Assembly: GCF_014635685.1 (NCBI RefSeq)
Contig: NZ_BMDH01000005.1
Coordinates: 1 to 64,000 of the forward strand
Direction of reading: 5' to 3'
DNA: 64,000 nt
From: Galliscardovia ingluviei
Lineage (GTDB): Bacteria; Actinomycetota; Actinomycetes; Actinomycetales; Bifidobacteriaceae
Shown: one piece after another, positions 46,614 to 56,778 of the stretch
Position numbering within the stretch: the first letter of the stretch is position 1
Layout: every line of letters begins with the position of its first letter
Program-made: the position numbers and the translations under genes
Notes under the pieces: generated by a model
Database searches by the model: none
Seen by the model: only the letters and a program-made list of their open reading frames with translations
Told to the model about the DNA's origin: nothing

Positions 46614-48905
46614 CTAGTACTGCACGCTGAGAATATGAGCGACATCCGCCCAAGGAGCTAGGGATACGAAATTATGGGATCCCCATTCAAAGGCGCGGTC
46701 GGTAAGCTCATCGTGTACACGAATAGATTGGCGATCGCCTAAGCCAATTGCTGCTAAATCAAGATCAAGCTCAGATTGGTGAGCATTATGGCCATCCAAA
46801 TTCACAACAATAATCAGTGTATCTGGTTTACCATCTTCACTGAGGTATGCAGGAGTGTGACGCATAAAAGCCACAATATTTGGATCACTTGTTGGCACTA
46901 ATTGCACATTGTGGTAACTGCGCGTTGCCATATGAGCACGACGAATACGATTTAGGGCAGTTAGCAGTCCTGCAATACCGTATTCTTCAGCCTTGGACCA
47001 ATCGCGTACCTTGATCTCGTATTTTTCGTTATCGATTTGCTCTTCGACCCCTGGGCGCTGGCAGTTTTCAATGAGCTCGAAACCGTTGTAAATACCCCAT
47101 GAAGGGCTACCCATAGCAGCAAGTACAGCACGTACAGCATGACCTGCAATGCCATTGTCTCGCACATAATCCGTTAGAATATCTGGTGTCGTTGGCCAGA
47201 ACGTATTGTGCTGATAATAGCCATTGTCTCCATTAGTTTCCAGCAGATACTGTGAAATTTCTTCCTTGGTGTTGCGCCAAGGGAAGTAGCAGTGTGACTG
47301 AGTGAAACCAGCATAGCTTAGTGCGCGCATCATGCCAGGGCGAGTAAATGCCTCAGCAAGGAACAGTGTTTCTGGATGCTTATGGGTTACTTGCGCGATT
47401 ACCTCTTGCCAGAACCGCACTGGCTTGGTGTGTGGATTGTCAACGCGGAATATTGTCACGCCTGCATCGATCCACAAATTCATCAGTCGTACAGTTTCCT
47501 TAATGATTCCAGGCATATCAGCGTTGAAATCAATAGGATAAATATCCTGATACTTTTTCGGTGGGTTTTCAGCAAAGGCAATAGTGCCATCGGCTTTGTG
47601 ACGGAACCATGTTGGGTGTTCTGTAACCCAAGGGTGGTCAGGTGAGCATTGCAAGGCAAAATCAAGTGCGATTTCTAGTCCAAGTTCATGTGCTTTGGCG
47701 CAGAATGCTTTGAAATCATCCATGGTACCGAGTAGTGGGTCTACAGTATCGTGACCGCCGAGCTCAGAGCCGATACCAAACGGTGAACCAGGATCTGCCG
47801 GGCCTGCAACAAGCGTATTATTGCGACCTTTGCGATTAGTAACGCCGATTGGGAAAATTGGAGGAAGGTAGACGATATCAAAACCTTCTTGTTTGGCCCG
47901 CTCAAGACCTGAGATTGCAGTCGCGAAAGTGCCTTGCTCAATACTTCCATCCTCGCGGTAAGTGGCGCCCTCTGAACGTGGAAAGAATTGATACCATGCG
48001 GCAAAGCTGGACTTAGGGCGTTGTACTAAAAGAGTTTGTGGGCTAGATTCGCTCAGAGCCTCGCGCAATGGTTTTGTAGTATGTAGTTGTTCGATTGTTG
48101 CTGTGCGTACAGCTTGCAAGCGTTCGTCAAGAGAAAGTTCGGCGTTGCGTAACTGTGCTGCTGCAGCTTTGAGCTCTTTGCGTTCTGCAGCATTGAGTCC
48201 AGAGTCTTTGTTGCTGCTGGCTGCCCAACGGTCTAGAATATCTGCACCTTCAAGAAGAGCGTTGTTGCTATCAATATCGCGCACGCCAATTTTAATGGTT
48301 GCATCGTGTAGCCAAGTGGCGAATACATCTTCCCAGCCTTCGATAGTGATACTCCATAAGCCAAGGTGTCGGCGTACTGCAGCAAAATCATCATTCCAAG
48401 GCAGTGTATTACTTGCGGTTCCTGCAACTAGGTCGGCTTCAAAACGGTCTAGTCCGGCATTGGTGCAAACCATAGGAATACGGGCTTCAATTTTGCCTCG
48501 CGGTGTACGCAATACTGCTGTGGCTTGTGCTTTTGCGCGTCCTTCGATGAATACTTCGGCGCTGACATGGAATTGCTCTCCAATCTCAACACGTGCAGGG
48601 TACAGACCTCGTTCTTCATTTGGTGTGATATCGAGGATAGCTACACGGCCGAATTGTCCTGGCTCTTCCACAGGCAATGTTGGCGCTGGGGCGGCACTGT
48701 GAGCAAGATCGACAACTGCTGTTTTACGGGTGCGTGCCTTGGTGCTACTGGATCGCTCAGTATGAGCTGTGCGTTTGCGAGTAGTGGTGCGCTTCGTTGC
48801 GGTAGAAGTTGGCGATGATGAGGTAATTACTGATGCAGTAGCGCGAGTCTTCGTAGACTGCGACCGTGATGTAGATGACTTATCTTCGATATGTAAATCA
48901 CTCAT
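46614..48905 (-). CDS. glgE: alpha-1,4-glucan:maltose-1-phosphate maltosyltransferase GlgE
   Basis: GH13_3 enzyme that extends alpha-1,4-glucans from maltose-1-phosphate. 763 residues from ATG 48905. The catalytic Asp is in VTIFRVDNPHTKP, the acid/base Glu in ETLFLAEAFTRP. QQFFPRSEG-type YQFFPRSEGA, then FDIVYLPPIFPIGVTNRKGRNN and GIGSELGGHDTVDPLLGT are GlgE signatures. The N-terminal 60 residues are a Ser/Thr/Arg/Lys-rich extension not seen in other GlgE proteins I know; it is probably disordered. It stands alone, with no glgB or pep2 beside it. Confidence 0.93.
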   Translation of the reverse strand: MSDLHIEDKSSTSRSQSTKTRATASVITSSSPTSTATKRTTTRKRTAHTERSSSTKARTRKTAVVDLAHSAAPAPTLPVEEPGQFGRVAILDITPNEERGLYPARVEIGEQFHVSAEVFIEGRAKAQATAVLRTPRGKIEARIPMVCTNAGLDRFEADLVAGTASNTLPWNDDFAAVRRHLGLWSITIEGWEDVFATWLHDATIKIGVRDIDSNNALLEGADILDRWAASSNKDSGLNAAERKELKAAAAQLRNAELSLDERLQAVRTATIEQLHTTKPLREALSESSPQTLLVQRPKSSFAAWYQFFPRSEGATYREDGSIEQGTFATAISGLERAKQEGFDIVYLPPIFPIGVTNRKGRNNTLVAGPADPGSPFGIGSELGGHDTVDPLLGTMDDFKAFCAKAHELGLEIALDFALQCSPDHPWVTEHPTWFRHKADGTIAFAENPPKKYQDIYPIDFNADMPGIIKETVRLMNLWIDAGVTIFRVDNPHTKPVRFWQEVIAQVTHKHPETLFLAEAFTRPGMMRALSYAGFTQSHCYFPWRNTKEEISQYLLETNGDNGYYQHNTFWPTTPDILTDYVRDNGIAGHAVRAVLAAMGSPSWGIYNGFELIENCQRPGVEEQIDNEKYEIKVRDWSKAEEYGIAGLLTALNRIRRAHMATRSYHNVQLVPTSDPNIVAFMRHTPAYLSEDGKPDTLIIVVNLDGHNAHQSELDLDLAAIGLGDRQSIRVHDELTDRAFEWGSHNFVSLAPWADVAHILSVQY

Positions 48906-49158
48906 GCGTCTATTGTACGGTGCAGTATGCGACACGCCGTGCATTTGCTCATTTTATTGAAGTTTCGCGTCATGATAAGGCAAAACATGACAAAAATGAA
49001 CATTATCCCCTAGGAAATTCGTTCAATTTAGAACACTATTTTTGGCTGGAACGGTCTAAGAAAACAATAGTGAAAATGCTGGCTGCAAACTTAGGAAAAG
49101 ATACTGTTCTTTCAACAAAATCCGTGTAATGTTGGTGTAGTCAGATCAAGGAGGATAT

Positions 49159-49575
49159 ATGGCACAGGATAGGAAAATTACAGTAAACACCTCCATGTAC
49201 GGAGTAGATCCTGATAAGAAAACAGCAGCAGCGAACGAAGTTGCACGTTCCTTTGGCATCAGCGATGAAGCTCTTGCGCAAGTAGAACACTATAAAGCTG
49301 AACTTACTGACCATGATGCTTGGGATCTGCCATTTATGGGGTATGTAAATGAAGATGGCTATGGATATGCATTCGTATCAGATCAGGCTGTTGCGCATGA
49401 TGGTTGGGACGCATACAAGGCCTTCCGCGATTTGCCAAAGGATGTACAGATAGCATTCGCTATTCGTATGCTATTTACACATCGCGATGTTGATCGCTAT
49501 GGTGCTAAGATGTTCCTCCATTATGAGAATGGCTTTAGTGTGCGAATTGAAGGACCTGGCTCTAATAATTGGTAA
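49159..49575 (+). CDS. small soluble protein, unknown
   Basis: 138 residues, acidic, cytosolic. No membrane segment or signal peptide. Aromatic- and Asp-rich core: AWDLPFMGYVNEDGYGYAFVSD, then GWDAYKAFRDLPKDVQIAFAIRMLFTHRDVD and a C-terminal GPGSNNW. Not recognised. The ribosome site AAGGAGG six bases before ATG 49159 is the strongest near here, and a terminator follows, so it is a real monocistronic gene. Function unknown. Confidence 0.7.
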   Translation: MAQDRKITVNTSMYGVDPDKKTAAANEVARSFGISDEALAQVEHYKAELTDHDAWDLPFMGYVNEDGYGYAFVSDQAVAHDGWDAYKAFRDLPKDVQIAFAIRMLFTHRDVDRYGAKMFLHYENGFSVRIEGPGSNNW

Positions 49576-49667
49576 ACCGCGTCTCTAGCATGTCAGCGGC
49601 TTAAAGCTTAAAGCAAGAGGGTTGCGATGCTTTAGTATGCTATTCATGCTACATAACGGCTATACAT

Positions 49668-49712
49668 AAAGCTCTGCTGTAGTGGTACAAGCCTATAAGC
49701 AGAGCTTTTCGT
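49668..49712 (+). terminator. terminator after the 138-residue gene
   Basis: AAGCTCTGCT (49669-49678) and AGCAGAGCTT (49698-49707) form a perfect 10-bp stem followed by TTCG. Confidence 0.8.
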
Positions 49713-49792
49713 TTGTGTACTAGTTTTTTGCTTAATCTATGTTTTCATATATAAGTTAGGCTTCATGTGTGCGCTGGTCTTTTATGTGCACG

Positions 49793-50101
49793 CTAGGCTT
49801 TCATAAGTTTGGCAACAACTTTTTGCACTTCTTGAATTTTTTGGTCGGCAACTTCTCCTCCAGTGTGCACAGCGTCGTGTACACAGTGTTCAAGATGGTC
49901 ATTAAGCATCAGTTGTGCAACCGATTTGAGGGCACTTGTGGTTGCGGATATTTGCGTCACAATATCAATGCAGTATTCACCGCGTTCTGTCATAGCTTTA
50001 ATAGCACGTACTTGCCCTTCAATGCGACTGAGCCGGTGTATTAGGGCTTGCTGATCTTGTGCATAACCATGTTGATGATGTTCGTTGTTTGCTGTTTTCA
50101 T
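49793..50101 (-). CDS. csoR: copper-sensing repressor CsoR
   Basis: All-helical DNA-binding repressor of the CsoR/FrmR family that lets go of DNA when it binds Cu(I). 102 residues. Family core HRLSRIEGQVRAIKAM. The ligands have the exact CsoR spacing: Cys44 in EYCIDIV, His69 and Cys73 in DHLEHCVHD (25 and 4 apart, as in the mycobacterial C36-H61-C65 set), so copper rather than formaldehyde is expected. Divergent from the copper ATPase, with a palindromic operator 66 bp upstream of its own start, so it controls the pump and itself. Confidence 0.93.
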   Translation of the reverse strand: MKTANNEHHQHGYAQDQQALIHRLSRIEGQVRAIKAMTERGEYCIDIVTQISATTSALKSVAQLMLNDHLEHCVHDAVHTGGEVADQKIQEVQKVVAKLMKA

Positions 50102-50166
50102 AGGCTATCGTTGATTTTAGTTTGACTATAGTTCGCTTTTGGAAATTTCTTTTAGTATAGCTGGAC

Positions 50167-50187
50167 ATATACCCTATAGGGGTATAT
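50167..50187. promoter_or_regulatory. CsoR operator
   Basis: ATATACCCTATAGGGGTATAT is a near-perfect palindrome with the TACCC/GGGGTA core of CsoR boxes. It lies in the csoR/ATPase intergenic region, 33 bp before the pump's start, so binding would block that gene and probably csoR. Confidence 0.75.
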
Positions 50188-50219
50188 GGTATGTAGAGTT
50201 ATACGGAAAGAGTAAGCGA

Positions 50220-53108
50220 GTGCAAATGCATATATTAGTTGTGCTGATAACTGTAGTACTGACAGCAGTGATTTTGTGGCTGGCTCTAGCGCCGAAGCGC
50301 ATTGTACGAGCAGCAATGAAGCAAGGCATGCAGGAAATTGTTATTGATGTTAAAGGCGGATATTCTCCAGCATCTATCGAAATTCAAGCCGGCGTCCCTG
50401 CTCGGTTGATTTTTAATAGACAAGAATCAGGGGAGTGCTCATCTCATGTTGTATTTCCTGATTTTGGTATTGATCAAAGTTTACCGGCCTTTCGTAGTAC
50501 TGTAGTACAGTTAACAGCTCAACAATCTGGGGATTATCCTTTTGCTTGCGGTATGAATATGTTGCATGGCACGCTGCATGTCGTAGGTCATGCGATAAGT
50601 GCGCGTGATGACGCAGAGAATCGTGCAAAAGTAACCAATCACATTGATGTGGCTACTCATACCGATGTAACTGGTTTAACCGATGTAACTGGAACTGAAA
50701 GTACAGCGCATACTCAGCATGCAGAGAATTCCAAACCAATCGAGCATGCAGAACATCAAGATAGAGCACGCCAAGATACAGTTCAACAAGATACTGACGA
50801 AGCAGAGATGCAGCTAGCTGCTCAGCGCGAATATCGTATGTTGGTAGCTCGTCTTATTGTTGCGGCAGTGTGTACGTTGCCTGTTTTTGCGGCGACAATG
50901 CTTCATCTGTTTGTGATGCCTGCATGGGTGCAATTCGCGTTCATGCTTCCAGTTGTTGGGTTTAGTGCTTGGCCAATTATTATTTCTGGAATCTCGGCTA
51001 TTGCCCATCGTGCGGCAGAAATGAATGCGCTGGTTACTCTAGGTGTGATAGCGGCATTGGTGTATTCGATTGCTGTAATGATTGTGCCAACAGTATTTCC
51101 TCAGCAGGCACGTGAACCATATTTTGAATCAGTTGGTATGATTATCACCCTTATGCTTGTAGGACAGGTCTTAGAAGCGAGAGCAAGAGCGGGTACTCAT
51201 CAGGCAGTGCGTGGACTTATGGACTTGCAGCCGGTTGAAGCGCATGTATTGAAAGATGGTGTAGAACAGACTATTGATGCCAATGATGTGCACATTGGTG
51301 ACATTGTTGTGGTAAAACCTGGGGAAAAACTGCCGGTTGATGGTGTGGTAACTAGCGGATACACGCAAATTGATGAATCAATGCTTACTGGCGAGTCGAT
51401 GCCTGTAACTAAAACACAGGGTGATAATGTTACTGGAGCCACAATTAATGGTTCCGGCACTATTGAATACCGTGCAACTAGCGTGGGTAAAGATACTGTG
51501 CTCGCGAATATTATTGAAGTTGTTTCAGCAGCTCAAGCAACGCAAGCTCCGGTGCAGCGTTTGGCGGATAAGGTTTCTGCAATTTTTGTGCCTATTGTGG
51601 TAATTATTGCATTATGGTCTGGTGCGCTATGGCTCGTATTTGGTCAAGAACTGAGCATACCTCATGCGCTCGTTGCTCTAGTAAGTGTATTAGTTATTGC
51701 ATGCCCGTGTGCACTTGGTTTAGCAACCCCACTTTCTGTCACTATTGCCATGGGGAAGGCCGCGCAGCATGGCATACTGATTCGTTCAGCAGCTGCTTTA
51801 GAACAAAGCGCCAATATTGACACTGTAGTATTTGATAAAACAGGCACACTTACTGTTGGAACGCCGCAAGTTGTGCAAACGGTAGGTTTTGGACAGTATG
51901 AGCAAAGGGTGCATGAAGCACTTACAATGATGGCAGTAGTAGAAGCGCGTTCAGAACATCCATTGGCGCAAGCAATACGTGCGAGCGTGAACGCAGATCA
52001 AATGTCAGCATATGATGTCACAGAGTTTAAGGCACATGCTGGTTTGGGTGTGCAAGCACAGGTTAATGGGCATAGTGTAGTCATTGGCAATCCGCAATTT
52101 GTAGATGACTGCAATATTGCTATGCCTGAAGGCGGCGATGTAAACCAAGTATTTGAGGTTATGGATAGCGCCTCTGATCGCGGATACACAAGTGTGCTGG
52201 GAGCGATTGACGGTGTATTGTCAGTGGTTATAAATATTGCTGATACGGTACGTCCAACTTCCCAGCAGGCGATTGCTACGTTGCAATCACACGGTATTGC
52301 AACGGTTATGCTTTCTGGAGATAATGAGCGTACTGCACATGCTATTGCCGAGCAGGTTGGTATTGACACTGTTATTGCTCAAGTCAAACCAGAGGAAAAA
52401 GCACAAGTAATCGCACAATTGCAAGCTCAAGGGCATCGAGTTGCCATGGTTGGTGACGGCATTAATGATGCTCCAGCGCTCGCACGTGCTGATGTTGGTT
52501 TTGCACTTGGTACTGGTACTGATATTGCTATCGAGTCTGCTGATATTACGATAATGGCTCAATCCTTGGAATCTGTAGGAGTAGCATTTGATATTGCTCA
52601 TGCGGCGATGCGTAATATTAGGCAGAACCTCGGATTTGCATTTGGGTACAACGTACTTGGAATTCCGATTGCAGCAGGCATACTTTACCCAGCATTTGCT
52701 ATTATGCTCAATCCAATGATAGCGGGCGCTGCGATGGCATGTTCGTCACTATCTGTGGTGTTAAATGCCAGCCGATTAACAAGATTTGATGCGCATGATA
52801 ACCAGCAACATCGTTGGACGGTGCGCACTCAAGCCCAATCACTACAACCTACGTGGAAAGGAAAAATAATGGCATTATTTAACAGAGACCATGCTCATAC
52901 ACAAGAACATAATATGCACCATCATATGGATATGCATGCGCCACAAGGTGATGCAGCAATGCATGTGGATCCAGTGTGTGGTATGAGTGTGAGTGCCGAT
53001 CATGCTGCTGCTCAGCGCGAATATGAGGGCACTACAGTGTACTTCTGCTCTACAGGTTGTGCCGAGCGTTTTGATGCTAATCCTGAGCAGTATATGAAGC
53101 GTAACTAG
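50220..53108 (+). CDS. copA: copper-exporting P1B-type ATPase with fused cupredoxin-like domain and C-terminal YHS domain
   Basis: Membrane pump for Cu(I), 962 residues. Order: membrane helix (about 3-22); cupredoxin-like domain (about 37-125) with candidate ligands SSHVVFPD and [12 protein letters not shown]; acidic/His-rich linker (to about 195); membrane part with CPC at 495-497; phosphorylated Asp539 in [22 protein letters not shown] hinge; His-rich segment (about 888-915, HHHMDMH); YHS domain (about 916-962) [10 protein letters not shown] plus VYFCSTGC. There is no N-terminal CxxC domain, which CopA pumps usually have. GTG 50220 has GGAAAGAG seven bases before it; ATG 50226 is possible. 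An earlier start at 50139 is ruled out because it would put the operator in the coding region. Confidence 0.88.
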   Translation: MQMHILVVLITVVLTAVILWLALAPKRIVRAAMKQGMQEIVIDVKGGYSPASIEIQAGVPARLIFNRQESGECSSHVVFPDFGIDQSLPAFRSTVVQLTAQQSGDYPFACGMNMLHGTLHVVGHAISARDDAENRAKVTNHIDVATHTDVTGLTDVTGTESTAHTQHAENSKPIEHAEHQDRARQDTVQQDTDEAEMQLAAQREYRMLVARLIVAAVCTLPVFAATMLHLFVMPAWVQFAFMLPVVGFSAWPIIISGISAIAHRAAEMNALVTLGVIAALVYSIAVMIVPTVFPQQAREPYFESVGMIITLMLVGQVLEARARAGTHQAVRGLMDLQPVEAHVLKDGVEQTIDANDVHIGDIVVVKPGEKLPVDGVVTSGYTQIDESMLTGESMPVTKTQGDNVTGATINGSGTIEYRATSVGKDTVLANIIEVVSAAQATQAPVQRLADKVSAIFVPIVVIIALWSGALWLVFGQELSIPHALVALVSVLVIACPCALGLATPLSVTIAMGKAAQHGILIRSAAALEQSANIDTVVFDKTGTLTVGTPQVVQTVGFGQYEQRVHEALTMMAVVEARSEHPLAQAIRASVNADQMSAYDVTEFKAHAGLGVQAQVNGHSVVIGNPQFVDDCNIAMPEGGDVNQVFEVMDSASDRGYTSVLGAIDGVLSVVINIADTVRPTSQQAIATLQSHGIATVMLSGDNERTAHAIAEQVGIDTVIAQVKPEEKAQVIAQLQAQGHRVAMVGDGINDAPALARADVGFALGTGTDIAIESADITIMAQSLESVGVAFDIAHAAMRNIRQNLGFAFGYNVLGIPIAAGILYPAFAIMLNPMIAGAAMACSSLSVVLNASRLTRFDAHDNQQHRWTVRTQAQSLQPTWKGKIMALFNRDHAHTQEHNMHHHMDMHAPQGDAAMHVDPVCGMSVSADHAAAQREYEGTTVYFCSTGCAERFDANPEQYMKRN

Positions 53109-53479
53109 TTACTGATTGTGTCTCTGCTCGGAAATTGTATCATGTCGTTTGCATAAAAGTGGGATACATCTGATATTGGCGTATCTGATATCGACAGTTT
53201 ATGTGTCACAGCATGGACTGTTGGTGAAGAGGTTATTTTCAATGGCTGTGTGGTTAGCGCAGCCATTTTGTATATTTGAAATATATATTCTGCAATATAT
53301 TTTTGGGGAATAACCTAATTGCAGTCTGTATTTGATAAGTCGCATATCGAGTAAGATTCTGTAGTCTAAAAGTTTACATATATTGGTAAACAGTGCCTCA
53401 AAACAATATGTATTCCTGTTCTTTTCTGACACAGTACTAATACGCGCGTCTACACATTTAGGAATGAATAGGAGTGACC
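53109..53479. other. intergenic region after copA
   Basis: 370 bp, AT-rich, no convincing gene. It holds the copA terminator (53241-53271) and, further right, the promoter region of the LAQTG surface protein. Confidence 0.4.
53241..53271 (+). terminator. terminator after the copper ATPase
   Basis: AATGGCTGTG (53241-53250) and CGCAGCCATT (53258-53267) pair over 10 positions with one wobble, followed by TTG. It lies 132 bp after the ATPase stop. Confidence 0.7.
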
Positions 53480-55933
53480 ATGAAGCAATTCAAAACTATG
53501 AGGAATAAATGTGCGCCTCTATACACTGCCATAATATGTTTTGCAATGATTATTGCAATCTGCATAGGCGGATATTATGGAAAGAAAAAAGCATATGCAA
53601 ATGATTTATTAGCAACAACAGAGCAATATATTTCATTTGTGCAACGAAATAATGTGCCAGTTCGCCTTGGGGTAATGGCAACAAGTGCCGATGGACGTAA
53701 CTTATATTGCATTGAAGCGGGAGAGCAAGAAGAGCTGCAATATACGGCTACTGAAAAGTTAGCGGATAATGTTGATAACCAGCGAATAGCTTGGCTTATC
53801 TCACACTATAAGCAATATAAAGATGCGAAGACTCACGCTGCTATCGCATATTTAGCACATGAACATTTAGATGCGGATACAAAACATTTATGGACAATTT
53901 GGAAGCCATGGATTGCAGAACAGTACCCAGATGTAGCACCTCTTGCACAGCAATTATGGCAAGAATCAGAAGGACATATCGCCCAATCAGCCAAAGCTCA
54001 GGTGCAATACAGTAAAGCAATAAGACAGGGCAATATTAATATTCAGGTGAGTAACTCTCAACAGCAGCAGGTCGCAGGAATACCATTTGAGGTAGTGTTG
54101 CAAGGACCAGCAGCCTTTGACAGTAACAACGAGCAAAAAATTCGTGGGATTACACAGCAACAACCTGAAAAAATATCATGGCATGCTACAGGCACTGGTA
54201 AAGTGAAAGCAGTAGTACGATATGCTCATGGCACATTAGAGCGCTTAGTAAGTACACAAGATTACGTAAGATTCGCAGAATACTCATACGGTGATGGTGA
54301 AGGCGTCGATTTTGAGGTTGATGCACGATTCCAACCTCAACTCACTTCCCAAGCGGTACCACATGTGCTCACCCCTGGTGAAACGGTTTCAGACACGGTT
54401 ACAGTGCGAATAGGGAAAAATGAAGTATGGCATAACCATATTGGCGTATTAGCTCAAGGCTACTATTATACAGGATTGACCACTGAACAATTACAGAGCC
54501 CAATACAACCCACAGCACAAGAACAGCCATCACAGTTTATCAAACGTTTAAAGACGCTAGGATATGTGCCCACAGCATATGCAAGTGCACATTTCACTCG
54601 CGACGGGCAACAAATCCATGTAATAGCCAAGCAAGATTTCCAAGCACAGAGTAAAACATATCGCGCAACAGAAAGAGATGGTATTGGAACATGGGTATGG
54701 GTAATCGATAAGGCGAAGCAGGATAAAGATGTAGCTTCATGGTTACAAGGAAATTATATTAGTACATTTATTGAAAAAACTGAGTCAACATCTACACGGC
54801 AACCGCTGAAGATTGATTCAACGGTTACCGAGCATACAGCGCATATAGGCTCTTCCATAAGTGACACCATTACTGTCCAAGGATTCCCTAAAGACCATGG
54901 GAAGTTTAGAGGAGATACTCAAGCAGGTTTTAGTGCAGATCTCGAATATATGACGGTGGAACTCTACTGGGCTGGTGACCATAATAACAGCGCTCGCAAT
55001 GAGGAGTATAAACCGAGTACTACCGAAATACCGGGTTTAGATGAACACCATACTTTAGTTGGACAATGGCAGTATCGTGCGGTTAATGGCACTATTCGCG
55101 TGGGTAATGGTTCCAAAGATATCCATGGTAAACCAGTTAATATTGAGGCTAATGAGCCAGGATATTATGTTTTTGTACTTGATTTTGAAGGTGATAGCCG
55201 TGTAATGCCCGCTCAAAGTGAATACAACAATGCATGGGAACGAGTATGGGTGCCGCCCACACCTAGTCCCACAACTGAACCAATTACTATGACAACTGCG
55301 GTTAATGCTGATCGTGCTGCTCCTGGAGATACGGTATTTGATACGGCACGTATACGTGGTTCTTTGCCAAAAGGTGCGTATATAACGTTCTCAGCATATG
55401 AAGTTCCTGAATCCATTAGCAGTGCTGCAAGTACTGATGAGGATGATAGTGATGATGGCGGCTCTATACGTAGCAACATAAATACTGCTTGGAAGGTATT
55501 ACTTGACGAGTACAGAGTTGAGCTTCCAGAAAACAGTAATACGTTGATGGAAACAAGTAAGCAAAACAACGGCAAGTTTAGTGAAGATGAGCGTGCTACT
55601 AGTGAATCGATCTATGCTCAAGACGGTACATTGTATGTCTCTAGCAAGCATATTCAGGTCGCGAAGAGTGGGAAAGTGTATTGGAAGGCCACGCTTTGGA
55701 GTGCTGGAGGAGATGTGCTTGCTTCACATCCGCTCGGTATAAAAGGTGAGGTGACTACTGTAGAAGAGCCTCCTTCACCACCGCAGACACCACCCGAGGA
55801 GCCTCACGAGCTTGCTCAGACTGGCGCGCATACAGTGACTCTTATTGGAGTCGGAGTTGTTATGGCACTTATCGGGTTGGTTGGTATGAGTGTGTTGCGT
55901 GTAAATGGTTATCGGCATTCACGAGAGCAATGA
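53480..55933 (+). CDS. large LAQTG wall-anchored surface protein
   Basis: 817 residues. Basic N-terminus and membrane helix (about 14-31), then an N-terminal domain (about 45-185) with LYCIEAG (Cys77) and RIAWLISHY.., THAAIAYLAHEHLD. This resembles the thioester-type adhesin domain, where Cys joins a Gln; the Gln place appears to be His119 here. Then three modules, each about 156 residues apart, with cores ETVSDTVTV (about 304), SSISDTITV (about 462) and GDTVFDTARI (about 617). Then a Pro-rich spacer, LAQTG, a helix and a basic tail. ATG 53480 has AGGAG five bases before. A surface adhesin is likely, and its ligand is unknown. No sortase gene is near. Confidence 0.78.
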   Translation: MKQFKTMRNKCAPLYTAIICFAMIIAICIGGYYGKKKAYANDLLATTEQYISFVQRNNVPVRLGVMATSADGRNLYCIEAGEQEELQYTATEKLADNVDNQRIAWLISHYKQYKDAKTHAAIAYLAHEHLDADTKHLWTIWKPWIAEQYPDVAPLAQQLWQESEGHIAQSAKAQVQYSKAIRQGNINIQVSNSQQQQVAGIPFEVVLQGPAAFDSNNEQKIRGITQQQPEKISWHATGTGKVKAVVRYAHGTLERLVSTQDYVRFAEYSYGDGEGVDFEVDARFQPQLTSQAVPHVLTPGETVSDTVTVRIGKNEVWHNHIGVLAQGYYYTGLTTEQLQSPIQPTAQEQPSQFIKRLKTLGYVPTAYASAHFTRDGQQIHVIAKQDFQAQSKTYRATERDGIGTWVWVIDKAKQDKDVASWLQGNYISTFIEKTESTSTRQPLKIDSTVTEHTAHIGSSISDTITVQGFPKDHGKFRGDTQAGFSADLEYMTVELYWAGDHNNSARNEEYKPSTTEIPGLDEHHTLVGQWQYRAVNGTIRVGNGSKDIHGKPVNIEANEPGYYVFVLDFEGDSRVMPAQSEYNNAWERVWVPPTPSPTTEPITMTTAVNADRAAPGDTVFDTARIRGSLPKGAYITFSAYEVPESISSAASTDEDDSDDGGSIRSNINTAWKVLLDEYRVELPENSNTLMETSKQNNGKFSEDERATSESIYAQDGTLYVSSKHIQVAKSGKVYWKATLWSAGGDVLASHPLGIKGEVTTVEEPPSPPQTPPEEPHELAQTGAHTVTLIGVGVVMALIGLVGMSVLRVNGYRHSREQ

Positions 55934-56136
55934 CGAGTAATAACGTATGATTCGTAGTTTGCTTACTATACGTTTTCCGTTTGTAATCTATGCGCTTGAC
56001 TGCAGATATTATTATCTGTTAAGAGCGCATAGATATTGCATATGTGAATGTATGTAATTATGACTTAATACGCATTTGGTATGACAGACATCTGAAACGG
56101 TCACTGTAGGGTGGCTTAGTTATGACTTATTTCAGC

Positions 56137-56427
56137 TTATTCACTTTCGCTGTCTTCTCGCTCGACGTAAGCTTGATAAGCTTCATACGCTGGTGACGGT
56201 TCAAATGCATCATCACAGGTAAGCTGGCTAAAGAGTTTGAAACGCTCGAATGATTTGCGCGCTTCTTCTGGTGCTTCGTCAGTGAGTTCGTATCTAAATT
56301 CATGGTCAACATGGTATTCATGACCTTGCTTATCAGTCACTATGTCTGGACGACCATCGTCAAAATATACTTTGCGATACCATGTAGGGTTATCCATCCA
56401 TAGGAATGCTTTTGGATCGTATAACAA
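56137..56427 (-). CDS. small acidic protein, unknown
   Basis: 96 residues, net acidic (many Asp/Glu, ending ERED-SES-E). It has a beta-rich aromatic N-terminus (FLWMDNPTWYRKVYFDDGR) and a helical C-terminus. TTG start with AGGAGG eight bases before it. Its ribosome site lies just after the last stop of the broken gene upstream, so the two once formed an operon. Not recognised. It may be the surviving partner of a lost accessory system. Confidence 0.55.
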   Translation of the reverse strand: MLYDPKAFLWMDNPTWYRKVYFDDGRPDIVTDKQGHEYHVDHEFRYELTDEAPEEARKSFERFKLFSQLTCDDAFEPSPAYEAYQAYVEREDSESE

Positions 56428-56439
56428 TGCTCTTACCTC

Positions 56440-56778
56440 CTACACCTTATATCCGCCATCACGTCTTAAAACTGTGTGCAAGGCATTAGTGATTTCATTT
56501 TATGTACCATGTCTGCTGAATTTTTGAGAAAAAGCTTCAGCAACCCATTTGTTTGGTCGTTTATTTGAGTCGGATCCTCTTACATTCGGTATCTTGATTT
56601 TACAATGATCTTTATTGTTCTTAGTTAAACCTTTTTAGGGGAACAGTGTATCCAAATTGGCTGTTAGTCCAACTAATGCCTTTGTGATAGTAAGTATAGT
56701 CTCCTTAGAAGTATTATCTTTACTCGCAGCTAGTTGTTGTAGGGTGTTGGGAATATCGTCTGCTTGCTGCGATTTCAT
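56440..56778 (-). pseudogene. broken gene with two in-frame TAA codons
   Basis: One reading frame runs from ATG 56778 (AAAGG upstream) to TAG 56440-56442. It is interrupted by TAA at 56635-56637 and at 56500-56502. The frame otherwise reads as normal coding sequence, for example GLTKNNKDHCKIKIPNVRG, NKRPNKWVAEAFSQKFSRHG and NALHTVLRRDGGYKV. It overlaps the cas9 relic in another frame. I do not know the family; a C-terminal part of cas9 moved next to its start by deletion is one option, but not shown. The 96-residue gene follows 12 bp later. Confidence 0.55.

Noticed and set aside
48875-49129. 84-codon plus-strand frame overlapping the glgE start
   Set aside because: Overlaps the promoter region of glgE, no ribosome site, odd composition.
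50139-50219. Earlier start of the copper ATPase
   Set aside because: It would place the CsoR operator inside the coding region and has no ribosome site.
53116-53313. 65-codon frame after the copper ATPase
   Set aside because: It spans the terminator hairpin and has no ribosome site.
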